In this document: in pieces, positions 9,209 through 18,101 of the stretch
Layout of the letters: every line of letters starts with the position of its first letter
How positions within the stretch are numbered: position 1 is the stretch's first letter
Assembly (NCBI GenBank): GCA_963701205.1
Contig: OY969575.1
Coordinates: forward strand, 434,001-498,000
DNA length: 64,000 bases
Direction of reading: 5' to 3'
Origin: JALZKA01 sp963701205
GTDB lineage: Bacteria; Actinomycetota; Thermoleophilia; Solirubrobacterales; 70-9
Translations under genes and position numbers: made by a program
The notes under the pieces: model-generated
The model's input: the letters and a program-made list of their open reading frames with translations, nothing else
The model's database searches: none
What the model was told of the DNA's origin: nothing

Positions 9209-9976
9209 CTACGGGTTGCGCTCGTTGATCAGCCGCAACCCCGTCAGCGTCAGCAGGTCATCGACCTCGTTTATCGAGTTGCAAAGCGGCACGATTGCCC
9301 CGGCCAAACCTCCGGTTGCGATGAACGGGGTTTCCGGTCCCATCTCTGCGGCGATCCGTCCAGCGATGCCGTCGATCAGACCTGCGAATCCGTAGAGGAC
9401 CCCTGACTGGATCGCGGCCTTGGTCGATTTACCGATCGCGGTCGCGGGTTCGGCAAGGTCAATCCGGGGGATGCGGGCGCCGCGTTCCGTCAGCGCGGTC
9501 AGCGAGATCTCGACGCCCGGGGCGATTGCGCCTCCCAGGTACTCGCCGGCGTCGGATACGGCGTCGAAATTGATGCCCGTTCCAAAGTCAACCACGACGC
9601 ACGCCTTGCCGAAGCGCTCGTACGCGGCAACCGCATTGACGAGCCGGTCGGCCCCAACCTCGTACGGGTTGTCGATCCGAATCGGCATGCCGGTCCTGAT
9701 CCCGGGCTCGACCTCAAGGCAACGGGCCCCGCCGAGGTAGCGCTTTGCAAGGCGCCCGTACTGCGTGCCGAGCGGCGGCACAACCGAGGAGACCACGAGG
9801 GAGTCCACCGAGCCGAAGTCCAACTCGCTGAGCGCCATGAACGTGGAAATCCGTTCGGCAAGCTCGTCGCCGGTCATCCCGGCGCGCGTCTGAAAGCGCC
9901 AGCTTTGGGCCAGCGCTGAGCCCTCGAATGCCCCGAGGTGGGTTTGGGTGTTGCCTACGTCGACAGCTAGAAGCAC
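9209..9976 (-). CDS. coaX: Type III pantothenate kinase
   Basis: It phosphorylates pantothenate in the first step of coenzyme A synthesis. I place the start at the GTG at 9974-9976, giving LLAVDVGNTQ at the N-terminus and 255 residues, the normal CoaX length. A longer upstream reading exists but its first 39 residues look non-coding and overlap the divergent gene. ASKHA-fold signatures are DVGNTQTHLG, EVGADRLVNA, VVDFGTGINFD and GGAIAPGVEIS. The start is 18 bp from the divergent GST-like gene, so the two promoters must overlap. Confidence 0.93.
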   Translation of the reverse strand: MLLAVDVGNTQTHLGAFEGSALAQSWRFQTRAGMTGDELAERISTFMALSELDFGSVDSLVVSSVVPPLGTQYGRLAKRYLGGARCLEVEPGIRTGMPIRIDNPYEVGADRLVNAVAAYERFGKACVVVDFGTGINFDAVSDAGEYLGGAIAPGVEISLTALTERGARIPRIDLAEPATAIGKSTKAAIQSGVLYGFAGLIDGIAGRIAAEMGPETPFIATGGLAGAIVPLCNSINEVDDLLTLTGLRLINERNP

Positions 9977-9994
9977 ACCGCAAGTATCGGAAAT

Positions 9995-10765
9995 ATGATG
10001 CGCGTCATGTCGCGCGCAACCCTGTACATGATTCCCGGCTCGCATCCTTGCGTCGCAGTCCGGCTGATGCTCGAGCACAAAAAAATCGACCACAAACGGG
10101 TGGATCTGATGCCGGTGATCAGCCGCGGCGTGCTGAAGCTGATGCGGTTTCCCGGCGCCACGGTCCCGGCGCTGCGCATTGACGGCCGCAGGATCACCGG
10201 CTCCCGGCAGATCTCCGCGGCGCTCGACGAAATTCAGCCCGAGCCGCCGCTCTTTCCGGCCGATCCGGCGGCGCGCGTCGCCGTCGAGGACGCTGAACGT
10301 TGGGGCGAAGAAGTCCTCGCCGACGCCGTTCGCAGGATGCTCTGGAACGCCATCAAGCGGGACAAGGGGCCACTACGAAGCTACGCCGAAGGCTCACGCC
10401 TGGGGATCCCGATCGGCCTCGCAGTGGCCACGGCCGCCCCGATAATCGCTGCCGAGGTGCGCATCAACAACGTGACCGACGAGGCTGTGGCCGCTGATTT
10501 GGCTGCGTTGCCCGGCTGGCTCGACCGGATCGACGGCTGGATTACCGAAGGATTACTCGGTGGCGAAGCGCCGAACGCCGCCGACTTCCAGATCGCCGCG
10601 GGCATCCGGCTTGCAATGACTCTTCAAGATCTGCGCCAGGAGATCGCATCACGGCCGGCGGGCACGCTTGCGATGCGGCTGGTCCCCGAATTCGCCGGCG
10701 ACGCGCCGCCGGTCATGCCGTCCGAGTGGCTTGAGCCGCTCAGGGCAGCGACCCCGCCCGCGTGA
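9995..10765 (+). CDS. Glutathione S-transferase-like protein
   Basis: The 256-residue soluble protein has an N-terminal thioredoxin-like GST domain (TLYMIPGSHPCVAVRLMLEHKKIDH, then PGATVPALRIDGRRITGSRQIS, the usual cis-Pro and substrate-binding segment). An alpha-helical C-terminal domain follows (LPGWLDRIDGWI, AADFQIAAGIRLAM). ATGs occur at 9995 and 10007; the second gives MSRATLYMIPGS and may be the true start. Actinobacteria usually lack glutathione, so the thiol partner is uncertain. Its 3' end overlaps the convergent folK by 26 bp. It interrupts the minus-strand housekeeping block. Confidence 0.75.
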   Translation: MMRVMSRATLYMIPGSHPCVAVRLMLEHKKIDHKRVDLMPVISRGVLKLMRFPGATVPALRIDGRRITGSRQISAALDEIQPEPPLFPADPAARVAVEDAERWGEEVLADAVRRMLWNAIKRDKGPLRSYAEGSRLGIPIGLAVATAAPIIAAEVRINNVTDEAVAADLAALPGWLDRIDGWITEGLLGGEAPNAADFQIAAGIRLAMTLQDLRQEIASRPAGTLAMRLVPEFAGDAPPVMPSEWLEPLRAATPPA

Positions 10766-11240
10766 CGCGCTGATCGGCGCCCAGCTGCCGGGCGAGCGGA
10801 GCCAGCGAGCGGCCGTCAGGCAGCCGCAGGTCCGGCGCCAGTTCAAGCAGCGGCTCCAGCACGAAGCTCCTGGTGGTCACCTCGGCGTGTGGCAACCGCA
10901 GGCGCTCGTGCTCGAACTCGAGGTCTCCGAGCAGGAGCAGATCGAGGTCAATCGGTCGCGGCGAGTGCCTCGGGGCACCAGGCTGGCGCCCCAGTTCGAC
11001 TTCGATCAGCTTGCACGCGTCAAGTAGTTCCAGCGGCTCGAGGCTCGTGGTCACCCGCGCAACCGCGTTCAGGAAGTCCGGTTGGTCAAGCACCTCGCCG
11101 ACGGGTTCCGTCTCGTAAAGGGAGGAAACCCGATCAACCGCAACGGCGTGGCGGCCAAGGAGTTCGAGTGCCCGCGCAAGATTCGAAGCGCGGTCGCCGA
11201 CGTTTGACCCCAGGCCGAGATACCCGGTACGCGCCGGCAC
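10740..11240 (-). CDS. folK: 2-amino-4-hydroxy-6-hydroxymethyldihydropteridine diphosphokinase
   Basis: FolK (HPPK) transfers pyrophosphate from ATP to the pterin in folate synthesis. The 166 residues include the N-terminal YLGLGSNVGDR, SSLYETEPVG and the signature PRPIDLDLLLLGD. Length is standard. The stop of folB lies 2 bp upstream, consistent with a folP-folB-folK operon. The 3' end overlaps the convergent GST-like gene by 26 bp. Confidence 0.96.
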   Translation of the reverse strand: MPARTGYLGLGSNVGDRASNLARALELLGRHAVAVDRVSSLYETEPVGEVLDQPDFLNAVARVTTSLEPLELLDACKLIEVELGRQPGAPRHSPRPIDLDLLLLGDLEFEHERLRLPHAEVTTRSFVLEPLLELAPDLRLPDGRSLAPLARQLGADQRVTRAGSLP

Positions 11241-11242
11241 TC

Positions 11243-11665
11243 CTATTCCTCGTCGTCGGGGTCCGGCTCATACGAGCCGCCCGCCTCGACGACGACCTCA
11301 ACTGCCACCTGTTCAATCGCCAGTGGCAGCGGCGGCTCCGGTTTGGCGGCACACACCCGTACCCGCTCGCAGCCGTAGCGCTCGGCCAGACGCTCGCCGA
11401 CCACCTGCGCCAGGCGTTCGAGGGTTCGATAGCTGCGCTCCGTCGCCGCCAGCACGACGATGTCGGCGGCGTCGCCATAATCGATCGTGTCCTCGACGCG
11501 ATCGGTCAGGACCGCGTCGCAATCGGGCACGTCGAACTCGATGTCGAACTCAAGGCGCTGCCCGACTTCCTGCTCGGCGTCGCTGACTCCGTGATGCGTG
11601 TAGATGGAGAGACCGCGCAGCTCCACCTTGACCGACGATTCCAGCGGATTTTCGTGGGACTCCAT
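11243..11665 (-). CDS. folB: Dihydroneopterin aldolase
   Basis: FolB cleaves 7,8-dihydroneopterin to the hydroxymethyl-pterin used by FolK. In the 140-residue protein the FolB core begins at VELRGLSIYTHHGVSDAEQE (about 14-33) and ends with VRVCAAKPEPPLP. The C-terminal tail is acidic (EPDPDDEE). The first dozen residues precede the usual family start, so translation could begin a little later. The gene lies between folP (9 bp) and folK (2 bp). Confidence 0.95.
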   Translation of the reverse strand: MESHENPLESSVKVELRGLSIYTHHGVSDAEQEVGQRLEFDIEFDVPDCDAVLTDRVEDTIDYGDAADIVVLAATERSYRTLERLAQVVGERLAERYGCERVRVCAAKPEPPLPLAIEQVAVEVVVEAGGSYEPDPDDEE

Positions 11666-11674
11666 CGCCTCAAT

Positions 11675-12550
11675 CTAGCGCTGACGCGCCCTCGTCCCAC
11701 GGCGCTGCCGTTGCGTGGTAGTCATGGGCCCCCGGGGCGGGAAGCGCTCATCGACGCCCCAGGCGCGGTTACCGAGGAGTGCTTCAGCCACGCGCAGCGC
11801 AGCGCCAACCTCGGCCACGTCGTGGACGCGAAAGACATCCGCCCCGGCCTTGAGCGCGAGGACGTTCGAGGCAGCCGTCCCGCCAATCCGCTGCTCGACC
11901 TCACGTCCCGTGACTTTGCCAATGAAGTTCTTGCGCGAGGTGCCGATGACGACCGGGCGCCCGAGCTCACGTAGCTCGCCAAGACGACGCAAGAGCGCCA
12001 GGTTGTGATCCACGGTCTTGCCAAAGCCGATCCCCGGATCGACCCAAATGCGATCCTCGGAGATGCCACTTGCGATTGCAAAATCGATCCGCTCCATGAG
12101 AAACGCCCTGACCTCATCAACCACGTCGCCGTAGCGCGGGGCGTCCTGCATCGTTCGCGGGGTTCCAAGCATGTGCATCAGGACGACGTTGCAGCCGGCA
12201 TCTGCGCAAACGCTGGCCAGTTCCGGTTCGGCGCGCAGCGCGGTGACGTCATTGACGATGGTTGCGCCGGCCGCCAGCGCGGCCGCAGCGACAGCCGCCT
12301 TCGAAGTGTCGATCGAGACCTCATGACCGGCCGCGGTCAGACTGGCGACCACTGGTTCAGTGCGGGCGCTCTCGACCTCGGCCGTGACGGCCTCGGCGCC
12401 GGGCCTCGTTGACTCGCCGCCGACGTCCAGGATGTCCGCCCCGGCGTCGGCAAGCTCGCCGCCGTGCGCCACCGCGGCCGCCGCGTCCAGGAAGAGCCCA
12501 CCATCCGAAAATGAGTCCGGAGTGACGTTGACGATCCCCATCAGCCGCAT
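11675..12550 (-). CDS. folP: Dihydropteroate synthase
   Basis: FolP condenses the pterin pyrophosphate with p-aminobenzoate; it is the sulfonamide target. The 291-residue TIM barrel starts directly with MGIVNVTPDSFSDGG and has DILDVGGESTRPGAE, TIVNDVTALRAE, WVDPGIGFGKT and VVIGTSRKNFIG, all canonical. The C-terminus carries an extra basic tail (TTTQRQRRGTRARQR). The gene lies 37 bp downstream of ftsH. folE, usually present between ftsH and folP in actinobacteria, is absent here. Confidence 0.96.
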   Translation of the reverse strand: MRLMGIVNVTPDSFSDGGLFLDAAAAVAHGGELADAGADILDVGGESTRPGAEAVTAEVESARTEPVVASLTAAGHEVSIDTSKAAVAAAALAAGATIVNDVTALRAEPELASVCADAGCNVVLMHMLGTPRTMQDAPRYGDVVDEVRAFLMERIDFAIASGISEDRIWVDPGIGFGKTVDHNLALLRRLGELRELGRPVVIGTSRKNFIGKVTGREVEQRIGGTAASNVLALKAGADVFRVHDVAEVGAALRVAEALLGNRAWGVDERFPPRGPMTTTQRQRRGTRARQR

Positions 12551-12587
12551 CGCAGGAACCTAGCGGCGGAGACCGATCGGGCTTCGG

Positions 12588-14546
12588 TCAGTCGGAGCGC
12601 ATCTCCGCCGAGCCGCCGGCAAATCCGGGGCGTGGCGGACTGACGGGGCGAGACGGCTCGCGGCCAGGCTTACGCTCGGCCTCGACCGCAGCGTCCTCCT
12701 CGGCCGGCGCTGTCTCGTCCTCGGCGGGAAACACGTCCTCCTCGGCCTTACCCTCGAGCAAGGCCACAAACTCCTTCGCGTCAAGTGTCTCGCGTTCAAG
12801 CAGGATGTTGGAGATCCGGTCGAGGCTTTCGCGATTCTCGGTGAGGATGTCCTTCGCCACCTGATGCGCCTCTTCGACGATCCGGCGGATCTCGTCGTCG
12901 ATCTCGCGAGCGATCTCGTCCGAGTAATCCGATTCGGACGAAAACTCGCGGCCCAGAAACGGCTGGGTCCGGTCGTGCCCGAAGACACGGGGGCCAAGGC
13001 GCTCGGACATGCCGAAGCGCATCACCATTTGCTTGGCGGTGGCCGTCACCTTCTCAAGGTCGTTCGACGCCCCGGTCGTGATCTCGCTGAACACGATCTC
13101 CTCCGCCGCGCGGCCGCCAAGCGTCATCGCCATCGTCTCGGCAAGCTCGGCGCGGGTCGTCAAGAACTTGTCCTCGCCGGGTAGCGAGATCGTGTAGCCG
13201 AGCGCCTGGCCACGACCGATGATCGAGACCTTGTGGACGGGATCACAATTCGGCAGCTTCTGACCGACGATCGCGTGTCCCATCTCATGGAATGCGGTGA
13301 TCAGGCGTTCTTTTTCGCTCATCACGCGGGTCTTCTTCTCGGGCCCGGCGATCACCCGCATGATCCCTTCCTCGAGCTCCAGCATCGTGATCTCGCGCTT
13401 GCCAGTTCGGGCGGTCAGCAGCGCCGATTCGTTGATGAGGTTGGCAAGATCGGCTCCGGTGAAACCCGGCGTCTGGCCGGCAAGCGCGTCCAGATCGATC
13501 TCCTTGGCCAGGGGCTTGCCCCTGGTGTGGACCTCGAGGATCTGCTTGCGGCCCTTGCGGTCGGGACGATCCACAACTACCTGACGATCAAAGCGGCCGG
13601 GACGAAGCAGGGCCGGGTCGAGGATGTCCGGCCGGTTGGTGGCCGCGATGAGGATGATGTTGTCCTTCATCTCAAAGCCATCCATCTCAACCAAAAGCTG
13701 GTTTAGGGTCTGCTCGCGCTCATCGTGGCCACCGCCCATCCCGGCGCCGCGGTGTCGCCCAACGGCGTCGATCTCGTCCATGAAGATGATGCAGGGGGAA
13801 CTCTGCTTGGCCTGCTCGAAGAGGTCGCGAACGCGGCTTGCACCCACCCCGACAAACATCTCGACGAAGTCCGAGCCGGAGATCGAGAAGAACGGGACTC
13901 CGGCCTCGCCGGCGACTGCCCGGGCGAGCAGCGTCTTGCCGGTTCCGGGCGGGCCGTAGAGGAGGACGCCCTTCGGGATACGCGCGCCGAGCGCCTGAAA
14001 CTTCTTCGGGTTTTCAAGAAACTCCTTGATCTCATGGAGCTCCTGAACCGCCTCATCGACACCGGCAACGTCCCGGAACGTGATCTTGGGGGCGTCAACC
14101 GACATCCGCTTCGCCTTTGACTTGCCGAAGCTCATCACGCGCGAGCCGCCGCCCTGCATCTGGTTCATCAAGAAGATCCAGAAGCCAAGGAAGAGGATGA
14201 ACGGAAGGATGTAGGTGAGCGCGCCAAGCAGGCCGCCGCCGCGAATGGGCTCGATATTGAACTCGACGTTCTTTTGCTGCAGCGCGTTGACCAGGGTGGA
14301 TTCCTGTTCCGGCAGGTACCCGGTCTCGAATTCGCTCTTGTCGGTGAGCGTGTACTCGATCTTGTTCTGCTTCTGCTGAAAGACCACCGACTCGATCGAT
14401 TCCGGATCCTCCTGGACCCGCTCGATGAACTGATCCGTCTTCGGGACCTCTTCGGGCGTGCCGGGATTGATCAGCCGACTGGCGAAAAACGCCAGGATCA
14501 GGACGATCAGGATCGGGAAAGCGGCACTGCGAAAGAAACGTCTCAT
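12588..14546 (-). CDS. ftsH: ATP-dependent zinc metalloprotease FtsH
   Basis: A membrane-anchored AAA+ protease that degrades damaged membrane and regulatory proteins. The 652 residues have TM1 at about 9-25, a short extracytoplasmic segment, TM2 at about 106-127, Walker A GPPGTGKT (198-205), Walker B IIFMDEID, the SRH region RPGRFDRQ, and the zinc site HEMGH (420-424; most FtsH have HEAGH). The tail after about 600 is acidic, then Pro/Arg-rich. The ATG start at 14544-14546 leaves 129 bp to hpt, which contains a promoter candidate. Confidence 0.97.
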   Translation of the reverse strand: MRRFFRSAAFPILIVLILAFFASRLINPGTPEEVPKTDQFIERVQEDPESIESVVFQQKQNKIEYTLTDKSEFETGYLPEQESTLVNALQQKNVEFNIEPIRGGGLLGALTYILPFILFLGFWIFLMNQMQGGGSRVMSFGKSKAKRMSVDAPKITFRDVAGVDEAVQELHEIKEFLENPKKFQALGARIPKGVLLYGPPGTGKTLLARAVAGEAGVPFFSISGSDFVEMFVGVGASRVRDLFEQAKQSSPCIIFMDEIDAVGRHRGAGMGGGHDEREQTLNQLLVEMDGFEMKDNIILIAATNRPDILDPALLRPGRFDRQVVVDRPDRKGRKQILEVHTRGKPLAKEIDLDALAGQTPGFTGADLANLINESALLTARTGKREITMLELEEGIMRVIAGPEKKTRVMSEKERLITAFHEMGHAIVGQKLPNCDPVHKVSIIGRGQALGYTISLPGEDKFLTTRAELAETMAMTLGGRAAEEIVFSEITTGASNDLEKVTATAKQMVMRFGMSERLGPRVFGHDRTQPFLGREFSSESDYSDEIAREIDDEIRRIVEEAHQVAKDILTENRESLDRISNILLERETLDAKEFVALLEGKAEEDVFPAEDETAPAEEDAAVEAERKPGREPSRPVSPPRPGFAGGSAEMRSD

Positions 14547-14613
14547 CTGACGCTCCTAAAGCCGTGGCCCGCGCTGGCGAACCAGGGGCTGCGATCCGTG
14601 CTCAAAATCGGCA

Positions 14614-14642
14614 TATATAAAGGATTCGTAGACCCGCACCAA
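14614..14642 (-). promoter_or_regulatory. Candidate sigma70-type promoter for ftsH
   Basis: On the minus strand TTGGTG (14637-14642) is followed after 17 bases by TATATA (14614-14619), about 68 bases upstream of the ftsH ATG. The A/T-rich -10 stands out in this GC-rich DNA. It would let ftsH be transcribed apart from tilS-hpt. Confidence 0.4.
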
Positions 14643-14675
14643 GTCAGATCAGCCTAGCAGTCAAATTGGTGCCCA

Positions 14676-15203
14676 TTACTGGTTCAACGCGGCCACGAAG
14701 GGAAGGTTGCGGTAGCGCTGAGCATGGTCGAGGCCGTAGCCGATCGCGAACCGGTTGGGAATCTCAAAACCGACGTAGCGGATCGGCAGATCGACGCGCC
14801 GGCGCTCGGGCTTGGTCAAAAGTGAGCAGACCTCAAGCGAACGCGGGTTCCGTGCCCGCAGGTTCTTGATCAGGTAGTGCAGAGTGAGGCCCGAATCGAT
14901 GATGTCCTCGACGATCAGAACGTCGCGATCCTCGATCGGCGAATCGAGATCCTTGAGGATCCGAACGACGCCTGACGAGTCGGTCTCCGACCCGTAGCTG
15001 GACACCGCCATGAAATCGATCTCGCAGGGCACGGTCAGGTCACGCATCAGGTCGGCGATAAAGAGCACAGCGCCTTTCAGGACGCCGACCATGATCAGGT
15101 CGCGTCCCTCATAGTCACGGCTGATCTCGGCTCCCAGCTCGCCGATGCGCCGCTTGAGGTCCTCGTTGCTGACAAGGACCTCCCCGATCGCCGGGTCGTT
15201 CAC
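14676..15203 (-). CDS. hpt: Hypoxanthine phosphoribosyltransferase
   Basis: It salvages hypoxanthine/guanine with PRPP to form IMP/GMP. The 175-residue type I PRTase shows the PRPP loop VLIVEDIIDSGLT (about 95-107), the flap region SSYGSETDSSGVVR and VKPERRRVDLPIRYVGF-like C-terminal elements. Length is typical. It sits 18 bp after tilS, as in the conserved tilS-hpt-ftsH arrangement of Gram-positive bacteria. Confidence 0.96.
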   Translation of the reverse strand: MNDPAIGEVLVSNEDLKRRIGELGAEISRDYEGRDLIMVGVLKGAVLFIADLMRDLTVPCEIDFMAVSSYGSETDSSGVVRILKDLDSPIEDRDVLIVEDIIDSGLTLHYLIKNLRARNPRSLEVCSLLTKPERRRVDLPIRYVGFEIPNRFAIGYGLDHAQRYRNLPFVAALNQ

Positions 15204-15221
15204 GCGGCCAAGCCTAGACGG

Positions 15222-16583
15222 CTAGACCGGTCGGGCGGTGATGACCGCTGCTGCGGTGGTCTTTTCGCCGAGGCGAAACTCGTCCGAGACCGCGACTCCG
15301 GCCACCCACGCGACGCGCCCGCCAGCGAGGACAACGGGCAGCCGGCCGCGTTGCGAGCGCGGGATCTTGTGGTCGGTGAACAGGTCGCCCAGGGTCTTGG
15401 ATCCCTTCATACCCAGCGGGGTGATTCTGTCGCCGTCGCGCCAATAACGAACCTGAAGGGGGCCGTCGATGCCGCTCGCATCAAGGGTTGCCAGCGCGGG
15501 GCCGGCGGGCTGGACCGGGGCCGGATGGAGCTCGGCTCGAAGTTCCCACTCGCCAAGGCGACAACTGCCGGGGAGGTCGAGAGGCACGCCCTGCGGCACC
15601 GGCGCCGCGTCAAGAACGTTGCTAACACAAAACCGGACCACTCCCGACTCGCAGACCGCGCTGACCCCGCCGCCAAGCTGGATCTCGCCACCCTCCGAGG
15701 TCCCTGCCAGCCGCGCGATATCGCTCGCCCGGCTTCGCCCGAGGGCAACCTGCCGCCCCGCGGCCCGCTCGGCCAGCGCCCGCAGAGCGATTCGCCTCAG
15801 CGCTGGATCCCACTCGGTCACGACACGTGCATCAACCGCGGTCGCCGCTGCCGAGGCGCCCGCGGCAGCAAGCGCATCAAGCGCAAGCTGCTCAAGCAGG
15901 TGCGCTTCCTCGGAAAGCTCAGCTCGGGTCTCCACGATGTTGCGCTCGGCCTCGGGACTGAGTGCGGCGAGGGCCGGCAGGACGTCGGCGCGAATCCGGT
16001 TGCGCGCGAAACGGGTGTCGGAGTTGGATTCGTCGTCCACGAACGGAAGGCCTGCGGCCAGGGCGTATTGCCTGGTCTGGGCCGCCGTCAGGGCAATCAG
16101 CGGCCGAACAACCCGCTCGGAGCGGGGCGCCAGGCCCAGCAGGGCACGGGTGCCGGGCGATGATGCGAGGCGATAGACCACCGTCTCGGCGACATCGGAG
16201 CGCGTATGGCCGGTGGCGATCCAGCTGACGCCGAATCGCTCGCGCAGGCGTTCAGCAGCCTGATAGCGCAACGCTCGTGCGGCGGCCTGGACATTGCCTG
16301 GCCCAAGCTGACCGGGCTTTACACGCTCGACGTGAAGGTCAATGCGAAGCATCGCGCAGAGTCGGCGGACGACCAACTCGTCGGCGTTGGCCGCTTCTCG
16401 CAACCCGTAGTTGACGTGAAGCGCGTGGAGCCGCTCGGGGCCGACAAGCTTTGCGAGGGCCGCGATGGTGCAAGCCGAGTCCGGGCCGCCCGAGACCATG
16501 ACGACGCCATCTGAGCCGGCCTCGATCAGACCGCTGGCCTGCACGGTCTCTTTGAGTGCCACTAGGGCGTCGTCTTTCCCCAC
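15222..16583 (-). CDS. tilS: tRNA(Ile)-lysidine synthetase
   Basis: TilS modifies C34 of tRNA-Ile(CAU) to lysidine so that it reads AUA. The 453-residue protein has the N-type ATP pyrophosphatase loop SGGPDS at 31-36, then WIATGHTRSDVAETVVYRL, and the C-terminal TilS domain with VRYWRDGDRITPLGMKGSK and a LGDLFTDHKIPRSQR segment. The start is a GTG at 16581-16583. It is the first gene of the tilS-hpt pair and follows the cyclase gene by 45 bp. Confidence 0.95.
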   Translation of the reverse strand: MGKDDALVALKETVQASGLIEAGSDGVVMVSGGPDSACTIAALAKLVGPERLHALHVNYGLREAANADELVVRRLCAMLRIDLHVERVKPGQLGPGNVQAAARALRYQAAERLRERFGVSWIATGHTRSDVAETVVYRLASSPGTRALLGLAPRSERVVRPLIALTAAQTRQYALAAGLPFVDDESNSDTRFARNRIRADVLPALAALSPEAERNIVETRAELSEEAHLLEQLALDALAAAGASAAATAVDARVVTEWDPALRRIALRALAERAAGRQVALGRSRASDIARLAGTSEGGEIQLGGGVSAVCESGVVRFCVSNVLDAAPVPQGVPLDLPGSCRLGEWELRAELHPAPVQPAGPALATLDASGIDGPLQVRYWRDGDRITPLGMKGSKTLGDLFTDHKIPRSQRGRLPVVLAGGRVAWVAGVAVSDEFRLGEKTTAAAVITARPV

Positions 16584-16628
16584 GATGCGATCGTACGCCG
16601 CGTCACTGGCGATTCCTCTTTTCGGCCG

Positions 16629-17840
16629 CTACTCGGCTGCCGCCCGTGAGGCCGCTACATACAGTTCAATTGGCTCCCCGATTCCCTTCAGGTCAACCTT
16701 GCCGATGGGCCTGAACCGCAGGTGCTCAGAAGCCCCGATCGCGTCGGCAATCTCGCGCGTCACCATCACCTCGCCGCCCAGCGCCCTGGCCACGACGCGG
16801 TGCGTCAGGTTCACGTCGCCGCCGAAGTAATCACCGTCGCGATATACGGCGCGGCCGAAGTGGATGCCGACCCGCGGCTGCGGCCGTTCGGCGAACAGGG
16901 TCAGGAAACCGACGGACCACTCGGTCAGCGTCACCGGGTCGGGCGAGACGATCATTACCTCGTCGCCGATCGTCTTGACGATCAGAGCCTCATTCGGGAG
17001 CGTTGCCTCGACCGTTTCGACGAAACGCTCGACCACATCCAACGCTTCCTCGTCGCCCTCCTCCTCCGTGTAGCGCGTGAAGCCGGTCAGGTCCACAAAA
17101 CAAAACGCCATTTGGACCCTCCCCAACTGTTTGGCGCCCACCAGCTCCGTCTCCATGTGCCCGACGACGTCCTGCTCCGTGTAGAAGCGCAGGTAGCGGT
17201 TGTGGATGTAGTCCATGAGCGGCCCCGAAAGCGGAAACAGGCCGCGGGCCAGCTCTTCCATTTCCTCGGCCATCTGCAGCGCGTCCACCCCGTCGCGAAT
17301 CAGCGGCTGATGTACGTAGAGATGAAACAGGCGGACCTCGGCCTCCGCGATCTTGCGGATCGATTGGGCGTACACCCGGACAAGCTGGAGCAACGCGACC
17401 AGCGGAAAGCCGGCCTCGAGAACCTGACGCACCCACTCCATGGCCTCGAGGTCCTGCTCGGTCAGCGTGCCCTCCATCGCCGTCGGGGTACCGAGGAGGC
17501 CCATGACCCGTTCAACCAGCTCCGGCTCGAGCCCGGTCGCTTCTGCGGCCTGCTCCTTGGTGAAGGATCGCTCTGAGCGCGGAACGAGATCTTCGACGTA
17601 GCCAAAAGCGAGCCGGCCGTCCCGGGCAGCTTGGCGCAACTCGTTCAGCGAGTGACCCCGTTCGCGCATCCTGGCGACCACCCGCGCTTGCGCAGCGACC
17701 ACCCGGGTCCAGCGGCCCCGGCGAAGCGGCAGGATGCGCGCTCGTGCCCAGCGCTGCAGCGTCGAGGGGCTGACTCCGGCGATTCGGGCCGCCTCCGCAA
17801 GTGAAATCTCCTGCTCGGCCAAGGGCGATGATCCTCTCAC
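16629..17840 (-). CDS. MerR-type HTH fused to class III adenylate/guanylate cyclase
   Basis: The 403-residue protein opens with a MerR-like winged helix (ISLAEAARIAGVSPSTLQRW, 12-31), continues with a helical middle (about 90-225) that includes a second HTH-like segment EQAAEATGLEPELVERVMG, and ends in a class III nucleotidyl cyclase domain (about 243-395). Catalytic positions are present: metal Asp250 (FVDLTGFT), metal Asp293 in KTIGDEVMI, and the N344-x3-R348 pair in VNLTHRVV, so activity is likely. No membrane segment is visible. A DNA-binding or sensor module fused to a cyclase suggests direct coupling of a signal to cAMP/cGMP. The start is GTG. It could alternatively be a degenerate regulator that only binds nucleotide. 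Confidence 0.8.
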   Translation of the reverse strand: MRGSSPLAEQEISLAEAARIAGVSPSTLQRWARARILPLRRGRWTRVVAAQARVVARMRERGHSLNELRQAARDGRLAFGYVEDLVPRSERSFTKEQAAEATGLEPELVERVMGLLGTPTAMEGTLTEQDLEAMEWVRQVLEAGFPLVALLQLVRVYAQSIRKIAEAEVRLFHLYVHQPLIRDGVDALQMAEEMEELARGLFPLSGPLMDYIHNRYLRFYTEQDVVGHMETELVGAKQLGRVQMAFCFVDLTGFTRYTEEEGDEEALDVVERFVETVEATLPNEALIVKTIGDEVMIVSPDPVTLTEWSVGFLTLFAERPQPRVGIHFGRAVYRDGDYFGGDVNLTHRVVARALGGEVMVTREIADAIGASEHLRFRPIGKVDLKGIGEPIELYVAASRAAAE

Positions 17841-17889
17841 GAAACGCAGAACCAGATGTGTGATCTCGATCGGCGGTAAGCGAACAAAG

Positions 17890-17961
17890 GACGACGGGGT
17901 CGTGCCCCGTCGTCCGCGGGCTCTACGGCCCGCTGGGTCGGCCGACGGCGCCTAGGGCGCC
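17890..17961. repeat. Cluster of GC-rich hairpins in the cyclase upstream region
   Basis: The 261-bp gap 17841-18101 holds three adjacent inverted repeats: 17890-17899/17905-17914 (perfect 10 bp, TCGTG loop), 17916-17921/17928-17933 (perfect 6 bp, GCGGGC/GCCCGC), and GGCGCC-TAG-GGCGCC at about 17948-17962. On the minus strand the 10-bp hairpin is followed by CCTTTGTTCGCTT, a weak terminator tail. It may terminate the upstream gene, or form a structured 5' leader of the cyclase mRNA. No known RNA family was recognised. Confidence 0.5.
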
Positions 17962-18101
17962 TCGCGAACCCGCCGACGTCGAACCCCAGTCGCCAAGGGC
18001 CGGTTGGCCGGCGCAGGCCCACTTTGGCCTTTTGCCTTTTGTATTGAGACGACCCTACGCCGACTCGCAGCGCGCGTCAACACGCATCCTGCTGAACCAG
18101 T

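Noticed and set aside
17841..18101. tmRNA or other known structured RNA on the minus strand
   Set aside because: A GGGGTTCGAC stretch recalls tmRNA, but no tag reading frame or tRNA-like 3' end is found.
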